Shown one piece after another: positions 27,533 to 38,871 of a DNA stretch of 64,000 nucleotides. The stretch is taken from assembly GCF_000801105.2 (NCBI RefSeq), contig NC_079515.1:12152001-12216000 (forward strand), written 5' to 3'. The notes under the pieces are model-generated. The model was given only the letters and a program-made list of their open reading frames with translations, did no database searches and was not told the DNA's origin. How positions within the stretch are numbered: the stretch's first letter is position 1; every line of letters begins with the position of its first letter. The DNA comes from Raphanus sativus (Eukaryota; Streptophyta; Magnoliopsida; Brassicales; Brassicaceae). The translations under genes were made by a program, and so were the position numbers.

Positions 27533-29020
27533 ATGTCTCGCAACTTTGAACGTGCGGCACCAAAAAGAAACTCGGCTCTGAACCTCGAGCCCATTGTCAT
27601 CGATCCCTTTGACAACTCCGATCTCCTTGCGGCTTACGACCTAACTCTGGTGGGGCGTGTTTTGAACACTGACTTGCAAGCTCACAGAGTCAAGGCGCTT
27701 CTTGCCCTCATGCCTCAAGCCTGGAATCTCGAAGGACGTGTTCAAGGTAATGAAGTAGGAAGAGGAAAATTTCACTTCCGATTCAATACCGAGGAAGATC
27801 TCCACGCAGTGTTGGAGAAAAGACCTTACTTTTTTGATCAATGGATGTTTCCATTGGAGCACTTGGTACCAAGCGTCAGAACCGACTTCCCGTCGACGAT
27901 GATCTTCACGGTGTTCATCGAAGGAATCCCTGATCACTACCTCAAAGAATAGACGGTAAGAGCCATTGGAGGAAAGATCGGGGAGCTCATCTCATGGGAT
28001 GTGAAACACGCCAAAGTCAGGGTCTCAGTGGAGTGTGAGAAACCTCTGCAATTCGAAAGAAGAGTGCAGTTCTCGGCTACTGGAGATGAAGTTGTAGTGG
28101 CTTTCAAATACGATAAGCTACAGAAATGGTGCTTCATCTGCCACAGAATGTATCATGATGGGAAACGTTGTCCCGATTTGGAGAAAGAAAGAGCTCATGT
28201 TGCGAAACATGGATACAAGGATAGAAACCTGAGACAGCAGGATGTGCTGAGAGGCGAGCTAAGCCCATACAATGGCAATGGGAAAGCTACCAAGCAACAT
28301 AACTACACAAAACCGCCAGTCAGCCGCAAGCTCTTCAACGAGAAGGAAATATCTCCAAAACATGGCAGATCGACAGACAAACCTGTTGCTGAATCGACAA
28401 AGGCGTGGGTGGTGAAAGCCTTCGGTGAGAAATCGACGGAACCTGCCAAGGAAGCTGATCGGAGAAGCTCTAGGAACACGAAGGAAGATGCTCCAAAACA
28501 GAGCAACTTCAAACCGGCGAGCTGGTACCGGGAGAACAACGTGGAGAGTAAGAAAGCGGTCTCTGACCCAGGAAAAATTACATCCAGGAGATCGGTCTCT
28601 AATGAGAAACGATCATCAAAGCTTGCGGTGCAAGAAAAGGATACATCATCGGTTGGGAGCCAAGCTATGGTGATTCCGGTGGACGTGGAAGAGGTGATCT
28701 CACCAATGAAAGATCTCTTGCAGAGCAAGAAGCCAGCTGACGTGGGAGATGATCGTGGAGGGAGAAGGGGCAAACCAATCAAGAGCCGACTTGGACCTCG
28801 TACGGAAGCAATGAAGAAGACCGTAAGAAGCCCCTACCGCACGTCAAACCCGAGAAAGAGACAGGCCTTGTCAGATGATGCATCTCCAAAGAAGCGTGTG
28901 AACGACAATCGTGATCATGGATCACGCCCACTTCCTCCTACAGTGGGTCCGGAGACCGGAAAAAAGAAGGAAGAACGTAAGCTGGTGGTTGACGAGATCC
29001 CACCGGCAAATCCAATATGA
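27533..29020 (+). pseudogene. LINE ORF1 (DUF4283-type, zinc knuckle)
   Basis: Nucleic-acid-binding first ORF of plant L1-like LINEs. Likely start MSRNFERAAPKRN at 27533, although the frame is open upstream to 27101. The N-terminal half has the DUF4283-like stretch (LVGRVLNTDLQAHRVKALL, GRGKFHFRFNTEEDL). At about 28135-28176 a CX2CX4HX4C knuckle reads CFICHRMYHDGKRC. The C-terminal part is basic and low in complexity (SRRSVSNEKRSSK, RTSNPRKRQALSD). One in-frame stop, TAG at 27950, splits it; the frame is otherwise intact through 29020, where the stop overlaps the ORF2 start. Confidence 0.85.
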
Positions 29021-31036
29021 TCCTAAGCTGGAATTGCCAAGGAGCTGGCAGTTTCTTGGCAATTAGACACCTGCGGGAGATCCGTCAAAAGTTCTTTCCG
29101 GGTATCATGTTCTTGATGGAAACGAAGAATAAGAGAGATTTTTTACAAGATATCCAAGTTGAGTTTGGTTACGATTTTCTTTTTACTGCTGAGCTGATTG
29201 GCCTGAGTGGTGGTTTAGCCCTCTTTGCTTTAGCTGAGTTTAATGTTCAAGTTTATCTTTCAATAATCGAGTCATTGATGTATCAGCAACTATTAATGGC
29301 AATAAAATCTTTATCTCTTTCGTTTATGGAGACCCTGTTATCTCTCAAAGACACCACGTATGGGAACAATTAGCTAGAATAAGCACTTCCCGATCAAATG
29401 CGTGGTTCATGGTTGGTGACTTCAACGAAATCAATGGCAACCATGAAAAATCAGGAGGTCGTATTCGAAATGAGAGTTCTTTTTTAGACTTCCGACTCAT
29501 GCAACAAAACTGTGGAATGATTGAACTCCCCTACTCCGGGGACTGTTTGGCGTGGGTTGGAAGAAGGCATAATTATCTTATCAGATGTAGACTCGATCGA
29601 GCTATGGGAAACGCAGAATGGTTCAGTTTATACTCAAGCTCATCGTGTCAATATCTCCGTTTTATGGGTTCGGATCACCGGCCTATTATTACTCACCTTT
29701 CTAATCGTAAGAAGAAAGGGTGGAAAAAATTTCGCTTTGATAAGCGGTGGATAGCCAAGTCTGGATTTGAGAATATTGTACGAGAAGGTTGGACAGACCG
29801 TGAGAGCAACGATGACATATCTCTCCATGAACGGATCAAGAGATGTAGATCGAATATTGCTCGATGGAGGAGAGACGAGAACTATAATACTCAAAAAATC
29901 CTAGAAGAACTCAAGGATAAGCTAGACAGAAATCAAGTGGATCAATCACTATCCGCAGATGAAGTTTCATCGATACAAATGCAACTCCAAAAGGCATACG
30001 AAGAAGAAGAAGAATTCTGGCACCAAAAAAGTCAAAATCTTTGGTACTGTAAAGGCGAACGAAATACTAAATTCTATCATGCTACAACCAAACATCGACG
30101 AGCTAGGAACCACATCAGTGGCTTAAATGATAGCAGAGGCATTTGGTGTGAGAACGAAAGAAAAGTCAATACAATCGCAGTGGAGTACTTTACTGAGCTT
30201 TTCTCATCTTCTACACCAGCGGATATTGAAGTCTCCTTAAACCATTTGGAAAGTATTATCTCTCTAGAAATGAATGAGAGCCTGTGCAAAGATATAACTC
30301 CAGCTGAAATTAAAAAGGCGATTTTTTCTATCCATCCAAAAAAAGCTCCAGGACCGGACGGAATGACAGCTCTTTTTTATCAAAAATATTGGAAAACCAT
30401 TGGTCCTCAGGTGATCAAAATGGTACAAGAATTTTTTAATTCTGACTCCTTTGATCCTCAGCTCAATGAGACAAATATATGTCTAATACCAAAAACGGAG
30501 CGTCCAAGGGATATGACCAATTTCAGACCGATTAGTCTCTGCAATGTGTGCTATAAAATTATATCTAAGGTGTTATGTCAAAGGCTACGGAGGTACCTGC
30601 CAGACATCATCTCAGAAACTCAATATGCTTTCGTAGCAGGACGCGCCATTGCGCACAACATCCTCCTAGCCCAAGAAGCCTTCCACGCTCTGAGAACTAA
30701 TAATAAATGTAAAAACGAGTTCATGGCAATTAAAACAGACATGAGCAAAGCATATGACAGAGTGAAATGGGACTTCCTGGAAGCTATGATGAGAAAGATG
30801 GTATTTAGAGAGAAATGGATCCAATGGATAATGAGATGTGTCAGATCGGTACCTTACACTTACAGTGTTCTGATAAATGGAAACCCCACAGGCCATATAA
30901 ATCCATCGCGAGGACTACGTTAGGGTGATCCACTCTCGCCATATCTCTTTAACCTTTGTACTGAAGTTCTTATAGCAAACATAAGAGCAGCGGAAAACTC
31001 TGGAAATATTACTGGCCTCAAGGTGGCACAGGCAAG

Positions 31037-31194
31037 TATAGAGAAGAGTAGAATGATTCTTAATATTAACTTGATGACAAAGTGTCATATATATATATTA
31101 TAAGAAGGAAGCCCTAAGGAGATATGTACAATAAAGAGAGAATATACAATTAACATATTTAGAAGATGTGATGAGATTGTGTATATCTCCTATA
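31037..31194 (-). repeat. 3' LTR of the copia element
   Basis: 158 bp, the same as the 5' LTR apart from one extra TA in a TA run and one T/C change. Confidence 0.93.
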
Positions 31195-31201
31195 TGCCCC
31201 C

Positions 31202-34200
31202 TCAAGATGGACCACCGGAGGAGAGGCCAATCTTGGATGAGTGTGTAGCCAGTAGAGAGCGTGAAACTGGTTTGGTCAGGGCGTCCGCAAGCTGGTCTTT
31301 GGAGGAGATGTGACAGACTCTTAGGAACCCAGCTTGAACTAGCTCTCTAATGTAGTGATAGTCTAGAGCCAGGTGCTTCATTCTTGAGTGAAAGACAGGA
31401 TTTGCACAAAGATAAGTTGCTCCTACATTATCACAGTAGATAACAGGTTGTGTTGAGGAGCAAACCCCGAGTTCTCGTAGTAAGGAAACAACCCATTGGA
31501 TCTCAGCAGCTGTGTCTGCAACACATCTATATTCAGCTTCCGTAGAACTGCAGGCTACTGTCTTTTGCTTCCTAGATGACCAGACAATGGGATTAGAGCC
31601 AAGATAAACAATGTAGGCACTGGTGGAGGTGTAGTCATCTCTGTTGCCAGCCCAATCTGCATCAGAAAATGCATGAAGAGACAGAGTAGTGTTGCTGCGG
31701 AGGAAGATGCCACGATCACGAGTTCCAGCGAGATATCTTAATACTCTTTTCGCTGCCTGCCAATGTATATCTGTTGGTTGATGCATGAACTGAGATAACT
31801 TATTGAAAGCGAAGGAGACATCTGGTCTGGTGAAGTGTAAGTATTGGAGACTGCCTACTACCATTCTGTATTCTGAGCCATCATGGAGCGGTGTACCAGA
31901 GGTTATTTGTAGACGATCAGTGGGCATCATCGGAGAGGAGACGGGGTTGACAGTAGACATGTTGACCCGAGCGAGCAGATCATTGATGTACTTGCGTTGC
32001 GTAAGGAGCAAGCCAGAGGATGAGCGTTGAGTTTCAATACCGAGGAAGTAAGAAAGAGCACCAAGGTCTTTGAGAGAGAACCTTTTGCTGAGAATATCAA
32101 TGAATTGTTGCACTCGCTGTGGAATGTTACCGGTAACAATGATGTCGTCAACGTAGACGAGAACGTAGAGGGTGATGTTGCCAACAATAAGGATAAAGAG
32201 AGAGGCATCTGCAACTGAATTCTTGAACCCAGACTGTAGAAGAAACTGACGCAGCTCCAAGTACCAAACCCTCGGTGCCTGTTTGAGGCCGTAAATAGCT
32301 TTGTTGAGTTTACAAACGTAGTCTGGTTTATCTTTGTCGACAAAACCGGGAGGTTGCTCCATATAGACATCCTCAGTTAGAGTCCCTTGCAAGAAAGCAT
32401 TGTTGACATCGAGTTGGCGGAGCGGCCAGTTGTTGATTACGGCAAGACCAAGAACGGCGAGGACCGTAGGTTGCTTGATAACTGGACTGTAAGTATCTTG
32501 ATAATCTACTCCTGGACGCTGATGATACCCCTTGTCCACAAGTCGAGATTTGCGGCGATCTATTGTGCCATCAGCTCTCCGTTTTATGCAATAGACCCAT
32601 CTGCAACCAACTACATTGTACGACTTCTTCCTGGGAACCAGAGTCCATGTATTGTTGCGGAGCTGTGAGTCAAACTCTTCACTCATTGAGCCACGCCAGA
32701 GTGCATCCTTCAGGGCTTGGATTACTGAAGTTGGTTCATTTTCAGTGGATAGAAGAGTTTTCTTATTAACCACGAAAGAGAACTTCTTTGTTGGTTTGAA
32801 AACTTTGTTCTTCGCCCTTGTGGTCATGCGATGAGTGTTTCTGCGTTCTGCATTTCCCACAGGTGGAACTGGAGCCGGAGCTGATATCCCTAACGACTCT
32901 GTTGGATGAGATGTCGAGGCTCTGTTTTGTTCTGTTTCCTGCGATTGTACAGGTGAAACAGAGAGAGGCGTAGGAACATGTAACTGAGGGTCAGTAGGTT
33001 CAGAATCCATACCTGAGAGCACCGGTGAAGAAGGAACACTTGATGATGGAGGATTGTTTGGAGTTACCAAGATTCTGGTGACTGGCGGGCACCAAGTTGG
33101 GAAGGTAGGTTTGGGTTTCGGTGGTGTTGAAGTAAGAGAGGTGAAGGGATGTTTTGTTTCATCAAAGTGCACATGGCGAGAAACATAGATGCGAGAGGTA
33201 GTGGGTTCAAGGCAAATAAATGCACTTTGATGGAGAGAGTAGCCAAGGAAGATGCAAGGTTTGGACTTTGGCTCAAGCTTGTGTTGGTTGTATGGTTTGA
33301 GCCAAGGAAAACAGAGGCAACCAAAGCTCCGGAGCTTTGTATAATTCGGAGGTGTGCCAAACAACTTCTGAAAGGCTGAGATGTTTTCCAAGGTTGGTGT
33401 AGGCTGTCTGTTGATTAGATAGACAGCTGCAGTGAGAGCATAAGTCCAGTATTGCGAGGGCATCGAAGCATGAGAGAGCATTGCAAGTCCAGTTTCTACA
33501 ATATGCCTGTGCCGTCTCTCCGAGAAACCATTATGTTCTGGAGTGTGCGGAGGAGTTGTGAGGTGAGATATACCATGAGTAGAGAGATAGTCAGCCAAGG
33601 CAATGTACTCGCCTCCGTTATCTGAGTAAAGAGTCGTGAGCTTTTGTTGAAACCTTGTCTCCACTAGTTCTTTCCAACGGATGAAGATGGCTTTAACATC
33701 AGACTTGTAGCGGATAGGAAAGAACCAGATGTAGTGAGTGAAGTGGTCTACAAATATTACGTAATACTTGAAGCCATCAACTGAGAAGAGTGGTGAGGTC
33801 CAGACGTCGGAAAAGACAAGTTCAAGGGGTCGGGTTGTTTTGAGAGAAGATGTGTTGGAGAAAGGCAGTTTATGGCTTTTGTTTATTGAGCAATCAAGGC
33901 AATTGAAAGAAGACATAGAGTTTGAATCAGAAAGCATAGATGATGAAACAGCAGATTTTAAAACTGAAATGGAAGGATGTCCTAATCTTGAGTGCCAGAT
34001 TGAAAGAGGACATTTGATAGAGGTAGAGTAGGCGGAAGGGGTTTTGGAATCTCGGTGCGGCCAAACATATCCGCCATCTTCAGTTCTTCCCTTGATCACT
34101 TGTGCTCCCGAGTTCAGATCCTTGACCTGAAATTTTGTCGGGAAAAATTCGACAGAAACATTATTATCAGTACATAGCTTGTTCACTGATAGTAGATTAC

Positions 34201-35380
34201 GTGCAATGGTAGGAACATGTAAAACATTTTTTAAGTGTAGAGATTTAGTATTGGAAGGAAGGATAGTTGAACCAGTATTTGCGATTTCAAGTCCCATTCC
34301 ATTACCAATCTGAACTTCTTCACCTCCATTGTAAGGAGCATGGAGAGAGAGGTTGGCGAGATCTGACGTTAAGTGGTGAGAAGCGCCAGAATCGAGAAGC
34401 CAAGATGGTGGCTCATGTCCTGAAACCATTGCACTGTATTCCTTTGGAGGATGCTGATTGTATCCTCTGTTTTGCCCTTGATGACCTGACTGTTGTGAAG
34501 ATCCCGATGGCTGAGAAACAATCTTGAACAAGGGGCACCTCTTCACGCTGTGACCCTGACTTCCGCAAGCCTGACAACGACCGAGGTATGGACGTGAGTA
34601 TCGTTGATCGTTGTTGTTCTGACGAGACCCATTACCACCATGATGGTTGTTGTTTGTGTTGTTGCGCCAGTGGGAGTTTCTGCTTTGCGCCTGATGTTCC
34701 GTGATGGGAGCTTGCAAAGGAGAACGAGTTGCAGTGTTGATGGCAAGCTCGCGAGTGATGAGCTTTTCATGGAGCTCAGCGAAGGGGATAGGCGTGTCAC
34801 GACCATGTATGGCGTCAATGATAGCCTTGTAGTCATCAGTAAGGCCATCGAGAACCACATCAGTGAGATCCTCTCCATCGAAAGGACTTCCAAGAAGGGC
34901 AAGAGCATCAGCTTTTGCTTTGATCTGCTGCATATACTCGTCAATGGAGCTTGTGCCTTTGACGCTGCGCTTAAGTTGGCTGCGGAGTTGTTTGATGTGA
35001 CCACGGGTCGGATTTGCATAGGTTGAAGCGAGCAAGTTCCAAGCTTCAAGAGTGGTGTTGGCGGTAGCAATGAGCGGTTGATGAGCAAGTTCAACAGAGC
35101 CCATGAGAGCACTGTACAGGAGGCTATCCTGTCGCTGCCAGATCGTGAAGGTGGGGTTGATAGCATCACGACCTGCAGTGGTGACTGTCATCGGTGGTAG
35201 AGTGGAGGTTGGATCTATGAACTTTAGTAGATCATAGCCACGGAGGAGAGATCGGATTTGGGCACTCCAGGTGATGTAGTTGGTGGACGACAGCTTCGTC
35301 ACATTGATCATGTTGATAGAGACGATGGAGGTGTCGCCGACGATAAGGATTTCAGGCTGACCATCATTGGTGTGAGCCAT
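31202..35380 (-). CDS. Copia Gag-Pol polyprotein, 1392 residues, intact
   Basis: One uninterrupted frame. Gag is at about residues 20-230 (KLSSTNYITW, SQLKRSVKG); zinc knuckle CQACGSQGHSVKRC at 269-282; protease WLLDSGASHH near 327; pre-integrase WHSRLGHPS near 462; integrase core with FSDVWTS (Asp about 525), YSDNGGEY (Asp about 587) and EHNGFSERRH; reverse transcriptase with QLDVNNAFLQG and YVDDIIVTG near 1076; RNase H with SDADWAGN, SSTEAEYRC and a C-terminal DQLADALTKP. All catalytic motifs look intact. One unusual place is RLVDKGYHQRPG, where copia elements usually have VAKG. The domain order PR-INT-RT-RH is that of Ty1/copia; lineage (Ale-like) is a guess. Its stop overlaps the purine tract next to the 3' LTR. 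Confidence 0.95.
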   Translation of the reverse strand: MAHTNDGQPEILIVGDTSIVSINMINVTKLSSTNYITWSAQIRSLLRGYDLLKFIDPTSTLPPMTVTTAGRDAINPTFTIWQRQDSLLYSALMGSVELAHQPLIATANTTLEAWNLLASTYANPTRGHIKQLRSQLKRSVKGTSSIDEYMQQIKAKADALALLGSPFDGEDLTDVVLDGLTDDYKAIIDAIHGRDTPIPFAELHEKLITRELAINTATRSPLQAPITEHQAQSRNSHWRNNTNNNHHGGNGSRQNNNDQRYSRPYLGRCQACGSQGHSVKRCPLFKIVSQPSGSSQQSGHQGQNRGYNQHPPKEYSAMVSGHEPPSWLLDSGASHHLTSDLANLSLHAPYNGGEEVQIGNGMGLEIANTGSTILPSNTKSLHLKNVLHVPTIARNLLSVNKLCTDNNVSVEFFPTKFQVKDLNSGAQVIKGRTEDGGYVWPHRDSKTPSAYSTSIKCPLSIWHSRLGHPSISVLKSAVSSSMLSDSNSMSSFNCLDCSINKSHKLPFSNTSSLKTTRPLELVFSDVWTSPLFSVDGFKYYVIFVDHFTHYIWFFPIRYKSDVKAIFIRWKELVETRFQQKLTTLYSDNGGEYIALADYLSTHGISHLTTPPHTPEHNGFSERRHRHIVETGLAMLSHASMPSQYWTYALTAAVYLINRQPTPTLENISAFQKLFGTPPNYTKLRSFGCLCFPWLKPYNQHKLEPKSKPCIFLGYSLHQSAFICLEPTTSRIYVSRHVHFDETKHPFTSLTSTPPKPKPTFPTWCPPVTRILVTPNNPPSSSVPSSPVLSGMDSEPTDPQLHVPTPLSVSPVQSQETEQNRASTSHPTESLGISAPAPVPPVGNAERRNTHRMTTRAKNKVFKPTKKFSFVVNKKTLLSTENEPTSVIQALKDALWRGSMSEEFDSQLRNNTWTLVPRKKSYNVVGCRWVYCIKRRADGTIDRRKSRLVDKGYHQRPGVDYQDTYSPVIKQPTVLAVLGLAVINNWPLRQLDVNNAFLQGTLTEDVYMEQPPGFVDKDKPDYVCKLNKAIYGLKQAPRVWYLELRQFLLQSGFKNSVADASLFILIVGNITLYVLVYVDDIIVTGNIPQRVQQFIDILSKRFSLKDLGALSYFLGIETQRSSSGLLLTQRKYINDLLARVNMSTVNPVSSPMMPTDRLQITSGTPLHDGSEYRMVVGSLQYLHFTRPDVSFAFNKLSQFMHQPTDIHWQAAKRVLRYLAGTRDRGIFLRSNTTLSLHAFSDADWAGNRDDYTSTSAYIVYLGSNPIVWSSRKQKTVACSSTEAEYRCVADTAAEIQWVVSLLRELGVCSSTQPVIYCDNVGATYLCANPVFHSRMKHLALDYHYIRELVQAGFLRVCHISSKDQLADALTKPVSRSLLATHSSKIGLSSGGPS

Positions 35381-35462
35381 GATGCTTGTTGAACACGTAA
35401 AAAGTGTTGTGAGAGGAAAAAAAAAATTTGAGAGGTCCTTTAGAAAGGAAGCTCTGATACCA

Positions 35463-35618
35463 TATAGAGAAGAGTAGAATGATTCTTAATATTAACTTGA
35501 TGACAAAGTGTCATATATATATTACAAGAAGGAAGCCCTAAGGAGATATGTACAATAAAGAGAGAATATACAATTAACATATTTAGAAGATGTGATGAGA
35601 TTGTGTATATCTCCTATA
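35463..35618 (-). repeat. 5' LTR of the copia element
   Basis: 156 bp, ends TATA..TATA; followed on the minus strand by the tRNA-Met primer site. It should carry the element's promoter. Confidence 0.93.
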
Positions 35619-37729
35619 GCAAGTCCCCCGATATCTCATCTCCTCTTTGCAGACGATAGCCTTTTCTTTTGCAAAGCAGCTCCAGAGCAGTGCAACAGTC
35701 TCCTTAACGCACTTAACAAGTATGGGAATGCCTTGGGACAAAGGATTAACTTTGAGAAATCAGCAATCACTTTCGGTAAGAAAGTGCCTCCTGAAAATAT
35801 GAAGAACTTGAAGAACATTCTAAGCATCACCAATGAAGGCGGCAATGGAAAATATCTAGGCATCCTAGAGCACCTCCATGGCTCCAAAACCCAGGCCTTC
35901 GCCTATGTCCAAGATAATGTACATAAAAAGGTGAACGAATGGACGTCAAAATATCTCTCCAGAGCCGGCAAGGAAGTTATGATAAAATATGTCACATCAG
36001 CAATTCCGACATACCCAATGTCGTGTTACCTCCTCCCAAAAGGACTATGTAAAAAGATATCTAGTGCAAATTCTAATTTTTGGTGGGACTCCGGTCCTAA
36101 TTCAAAAGGTATGCATTGGATATCATGGGACAAAGTTTGTCTCCCTAAGAAGGAATGTGGGATGGGATTCCGGTCACCCGAAGAGTTTAATATAGCCTTA
36201 CTGGCTAAACAACTTTAGAGATTGGAACAAAACCCAAATTCCCTGCTTACAAGAGTCCTTAAAGGAAGATATTTTCGGAACTCGCACCCTTTTAAAGCGC
36301 CAAAAGCATCGAGACCGTCTTACGGTTGGAGAAGTATTATGGCTGCGAAAGAACTAGTAACCAAAGGCCTTAGACGTACAATCGGAACAGGAGAGGATAC
36401 ACTTGTTTGGCAAGACCCGTGGATACCGGATGAGGCCGCAAGGACTCCTACGATACCGCAGGTTTATGATCCAAACTTGAAAGTGTCGGAGCTAATTGAT
36501 CCTGAGAGAAGGGAATGGGACACTATCAAACTCAGGAATCTGCTCCACCCCAATGATATACCGCTAGTCCGAAGTCTAAATCTTAGTAGGAACCCCATAC
36601 ATGATGGTTACTGCTGAAATCTAACAGTATCTGCGAAATACTCAGTCAAGTCAGGCTATAGGCTCGCAAAATCAAAACCAGACGAGGAAACTGAGTTCAG
36701 GAACCAGCTACCCTCACTCAACCCACTGAAGGAAAAATTTTGGAAAGTTAAAACCGGGAAAAAGTTCAACCACTTTTTGTGGCAAATTCTTTCTAGTGAT
36801 GTTTCAGTTAATGAACGACTTTTCAAAAGACACATTGGAAACGATCCCAGCTGTCCCAGATATGGCTATGAAGAAGAAACGATCAACCACATGATCTTTA
36901 CATGCCCACCAGCACTGCAATGCTTCAACGATTCCATCGGCTCCAGGAGTTTTCCCTTCAGAAAATCTCTATACCAACATAGATTACCTCCTTTCAAGAT
37001 CCAACGCAGGTGGAAATATAGAGGAATCAACCAGGGCCTTCCCCTGGATTATTTGGTATATCTGGAAAGCCCGAAACGAAAAGTTGTTTAATGGACGTGA
37101 ATTCTCACCTAGAGATACTATCGATTTGGCGACACGGGAATGCAATGCATGGTTCTTGGCCAATGAAGAGAGTGAAACAGGTGAAAGCACTTTTGATAAT
37201 ACACCACCGGACCCTCCAGTAAGACCTACATTCATATGTAGGGTGGATGGATCGTGGAAAAAGGAGGACAATACAAGTGGAGTAGGATGGATCCTGCAAC
37301 TACAAGATGGATCAATAGACCTACTTGGACTTCAAGGCTGTCACAGGCAACTCTCGCCACTACACACCGAACTAAAAAGTTTGGTATGGGCTTTGAAATG
37401 TTTGTCTCGCCATCATCGGTACTGCAACTATTTTGTTACTGACTCTCAGGAGTTGGTCAAAATGATCGAGTCACCGGAAGATTGGCAGCTTTTGCAGCTG
37501 AACTCAACGAGTTCAAAACTCTATGGATGTCCTACCAAGACGGGCAATTAGTATACAAAAAAAGATCCAGCAACACCCAAGGCGACTTCCTGGCAAGACA
37601 AGCTCGAACAAGGAAGCGTGTTTTCTCATATGTTAACACCGGGGTGCCATATTGGATAGATACTCGCAATTCGGCTTTTGCTGATTCGTACTAAGATTTA
37701 TCTTAGTATCTTATTGTGTAAAAAAAAAA

Positions 37730-37994
37730 AGACTAAAACTTTAAATAAATAATGTTATTAATCGTAAGGAACAATTAAGTTAATTGTAATGAAAATGAAA
37801 TTGAATAGAATATAAAAATCAATAAAATAATGATTCATGCTAATATAGAAAAAGTTAAAATAAAAACAAACAGTAAACAAAAATCAAAAATATTTATTCT
37901 AGCTATTTAAATTATTTTCAAATTATCATTATCCACGTAACGCGGATCTACTCTAATTTGTTTTAATAATATAGATAAAAAAGTATATTGTTAT
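37730..37994 (-). other. AT-rich spacer with a possible Helitron 5' end
   Basis: On the minus strand a sequence TCTATATTATTAAAAC, like crucifer Helitron 5' ends, starts near 37974 directly after an A, and is followed by a GC-rich CCGCGTTACGTGG (about 37934-37946). No matching 3' end was found, so this is only a candidate terminus. No gene is present. Confidence 0.35.
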
Positions 37995-38009
37995 AAAATG
38001 ATCTACTCT

Positions 38010-38860
38010 CTAAAAAAATAATTATTTGTTTTCTCTCTAGAATTTCTCTCTGACCTCTCTATAGCGTCTCCGCCGTGAGCTTTTGTTTCCGGCCGACGGG
38101 TGGGCTACCACAGACACCGTTGGTCCGGCCTCCTTGTTTCTTTCATGTTTTCTTTTAAGCTTAGTCTAGATCTTTTATCGGTTTTTTCTTGGTTTGTCTT
38201 TGTCTCCGGCGCCGCACCTTCCTACGGTGGACGGCCGGCTAAAGTCTCCGCTGTTGCACCTATCCGATTAGGGTGAGCGGTCGGCTATTGGCTTCCGCGT
38301 CGAACGGTCTTTGCGTTTTGACGGCGGATCTGGTGGAAGTTTGAAACTTTTCCTTTTCTGTCTTGGTGGTGGTTCTCGGCGTCGCTTTCGGTTGTGAGCC
38401 CGACGGTCTGATGGGTCTAGCCGATGAAAGAAGCGACGGTGTGGGTTTCAAGGGTACGAATGGGGTCTATTTCTAGCCTGGAGGAGAGAGCTCGGTACGG
38501 TTCCGGTGAAGCTCTCCGTGGAAGAATAGGCGTTGAAGAGGTGGTCGTGCGCTCCAGCAACGAGGAGATCCGGCGAAACGGTGATTGCTTCGGGTTCTCC
38601 GGCAAGCACCGACGTCCTGAGCATTGATGCGATGTTTCGGATCTCGAGGAGCGGAGTGGGAGACGCGTCAAGCGCATGAGATTAGATTGCAACGCGTGGG
38701 CGTGTGGCGAAAGTTTGGGGACGCGTGGCGTCGTGTGGGCTTCAGGCCCAGTCTGTTTTGTTGTTTTTTTCTTTTGATGGCCCTTTTAATGGGCTTAGTT
38801 TGTAACTCGGTTTCATGGGCTCAGCCCCTTTAATATATTCCATTAGACGGGAAAAAAAAA
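38010..38860 (+). mobile_element. Non-coding retroposon, Sadhu-like, copy 2
   Basis: Flanked by the duplication AAAATGATCTACTCT (37995-38009 and about 38857-38871). It starts with a CT-rich leader (TCTCTCTGACCTCTC), has GC-rich blocks (CCGACGGGTGGGC, CGTTGGTCCGGCC), and ends CATTAGACGG plus an A-run. The same layout and end (ATTAGACGG-A) recur at 54304-55156. There is no conserved open frame across copies. Confidence 0.75.
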
Positions 38861-38871
38861 TGATCTACTCT

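Larger units (their letters stand above)
31037..35618 (-). mobile_element. Ty1/copia LTR retrotransposon, nearly complete and young
   Basis: Inserted in the LINE RT with a 5-bp duplication GCAAG (31032-31036, 35619-35623). LTRs are 31037-31194 (158 bp) and 35463-35618 (156 bp), differing by one TA dinucleotide and one T/C change. On the coding strand each LTR starts TATAGGAG and ends CTTCTCTATA, so the termini are TA..TA rather than TG..CA. A primer-binding site matching initiator tRNA-Met (TGGTATCAGAGC, 35451-35462) abuts the 5' LTR, and a purine tract GAGGGGGCA (31195-31203) abuts the 3' LTR. A single open frame fills the inside. Two near-identical LTRs suggest recent insertion. Confidence 0.95.
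29017..37694 (+). pseudogene. LINE ORF2: endonuclease, reverse transcriptase, RNase H
   Basis: Second LINE ORF, starting MILSWNCQGAG. The apurinic-type endonuclease covers 29017 to about 29700 (METKNKRDF, GDFNEI, GSDHRPI) with a frameshift near 29255. Reverse transcriptase runs from about 30290 (KKAPGPDG, NFRPISLCNV, TDMSKAYDRVKW), is broken by TAG at 30921 where the family has GLRQGDP, then interrupted at 31036 by copia. It resumes at 35619 with HLLFADDSLFF, keeping the catalytic aspartates. Further stops lie at 36216 (TAG) and 36615 (TGA), with frameshifts near 37000-37040 and 37485. The C-terminal RNase H-like domain is at about 37230-37680 (VDGSWKKEDNTSGVGWIL, VTDSQELVKMI). Not functional. 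Confidence 0.9.
26925..37729 (+). mobile_element. LINE (non-LTR retrotransposon), decayed, interrupted by copia
   Basis: A 5' untranslated region from about 26925 is followed by ORF1, ORF2 and a poly(A) tail at about 37720-37729. ORF1 and ORF2 overlap in ATGA at 29017-29020. Without the 4,582-bp copia insertion the element is about 6.2 kb, a normal full length for plant L1-like elements. The 5' boundary is approximate and I found no convincing target-site duplication. Confidence 0.85.

Noticed and set aside
27641..30896. Minus-strand frames across the LINE
   Set aside because: Shadows of ORF1 and ORF2 with no recognisable motifs.
31803..35026. Plus-strand frames and extra minus-strand frames across the copia element
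   Set aside because: They are shadows of the 1392-codon Gag-Pol frame.
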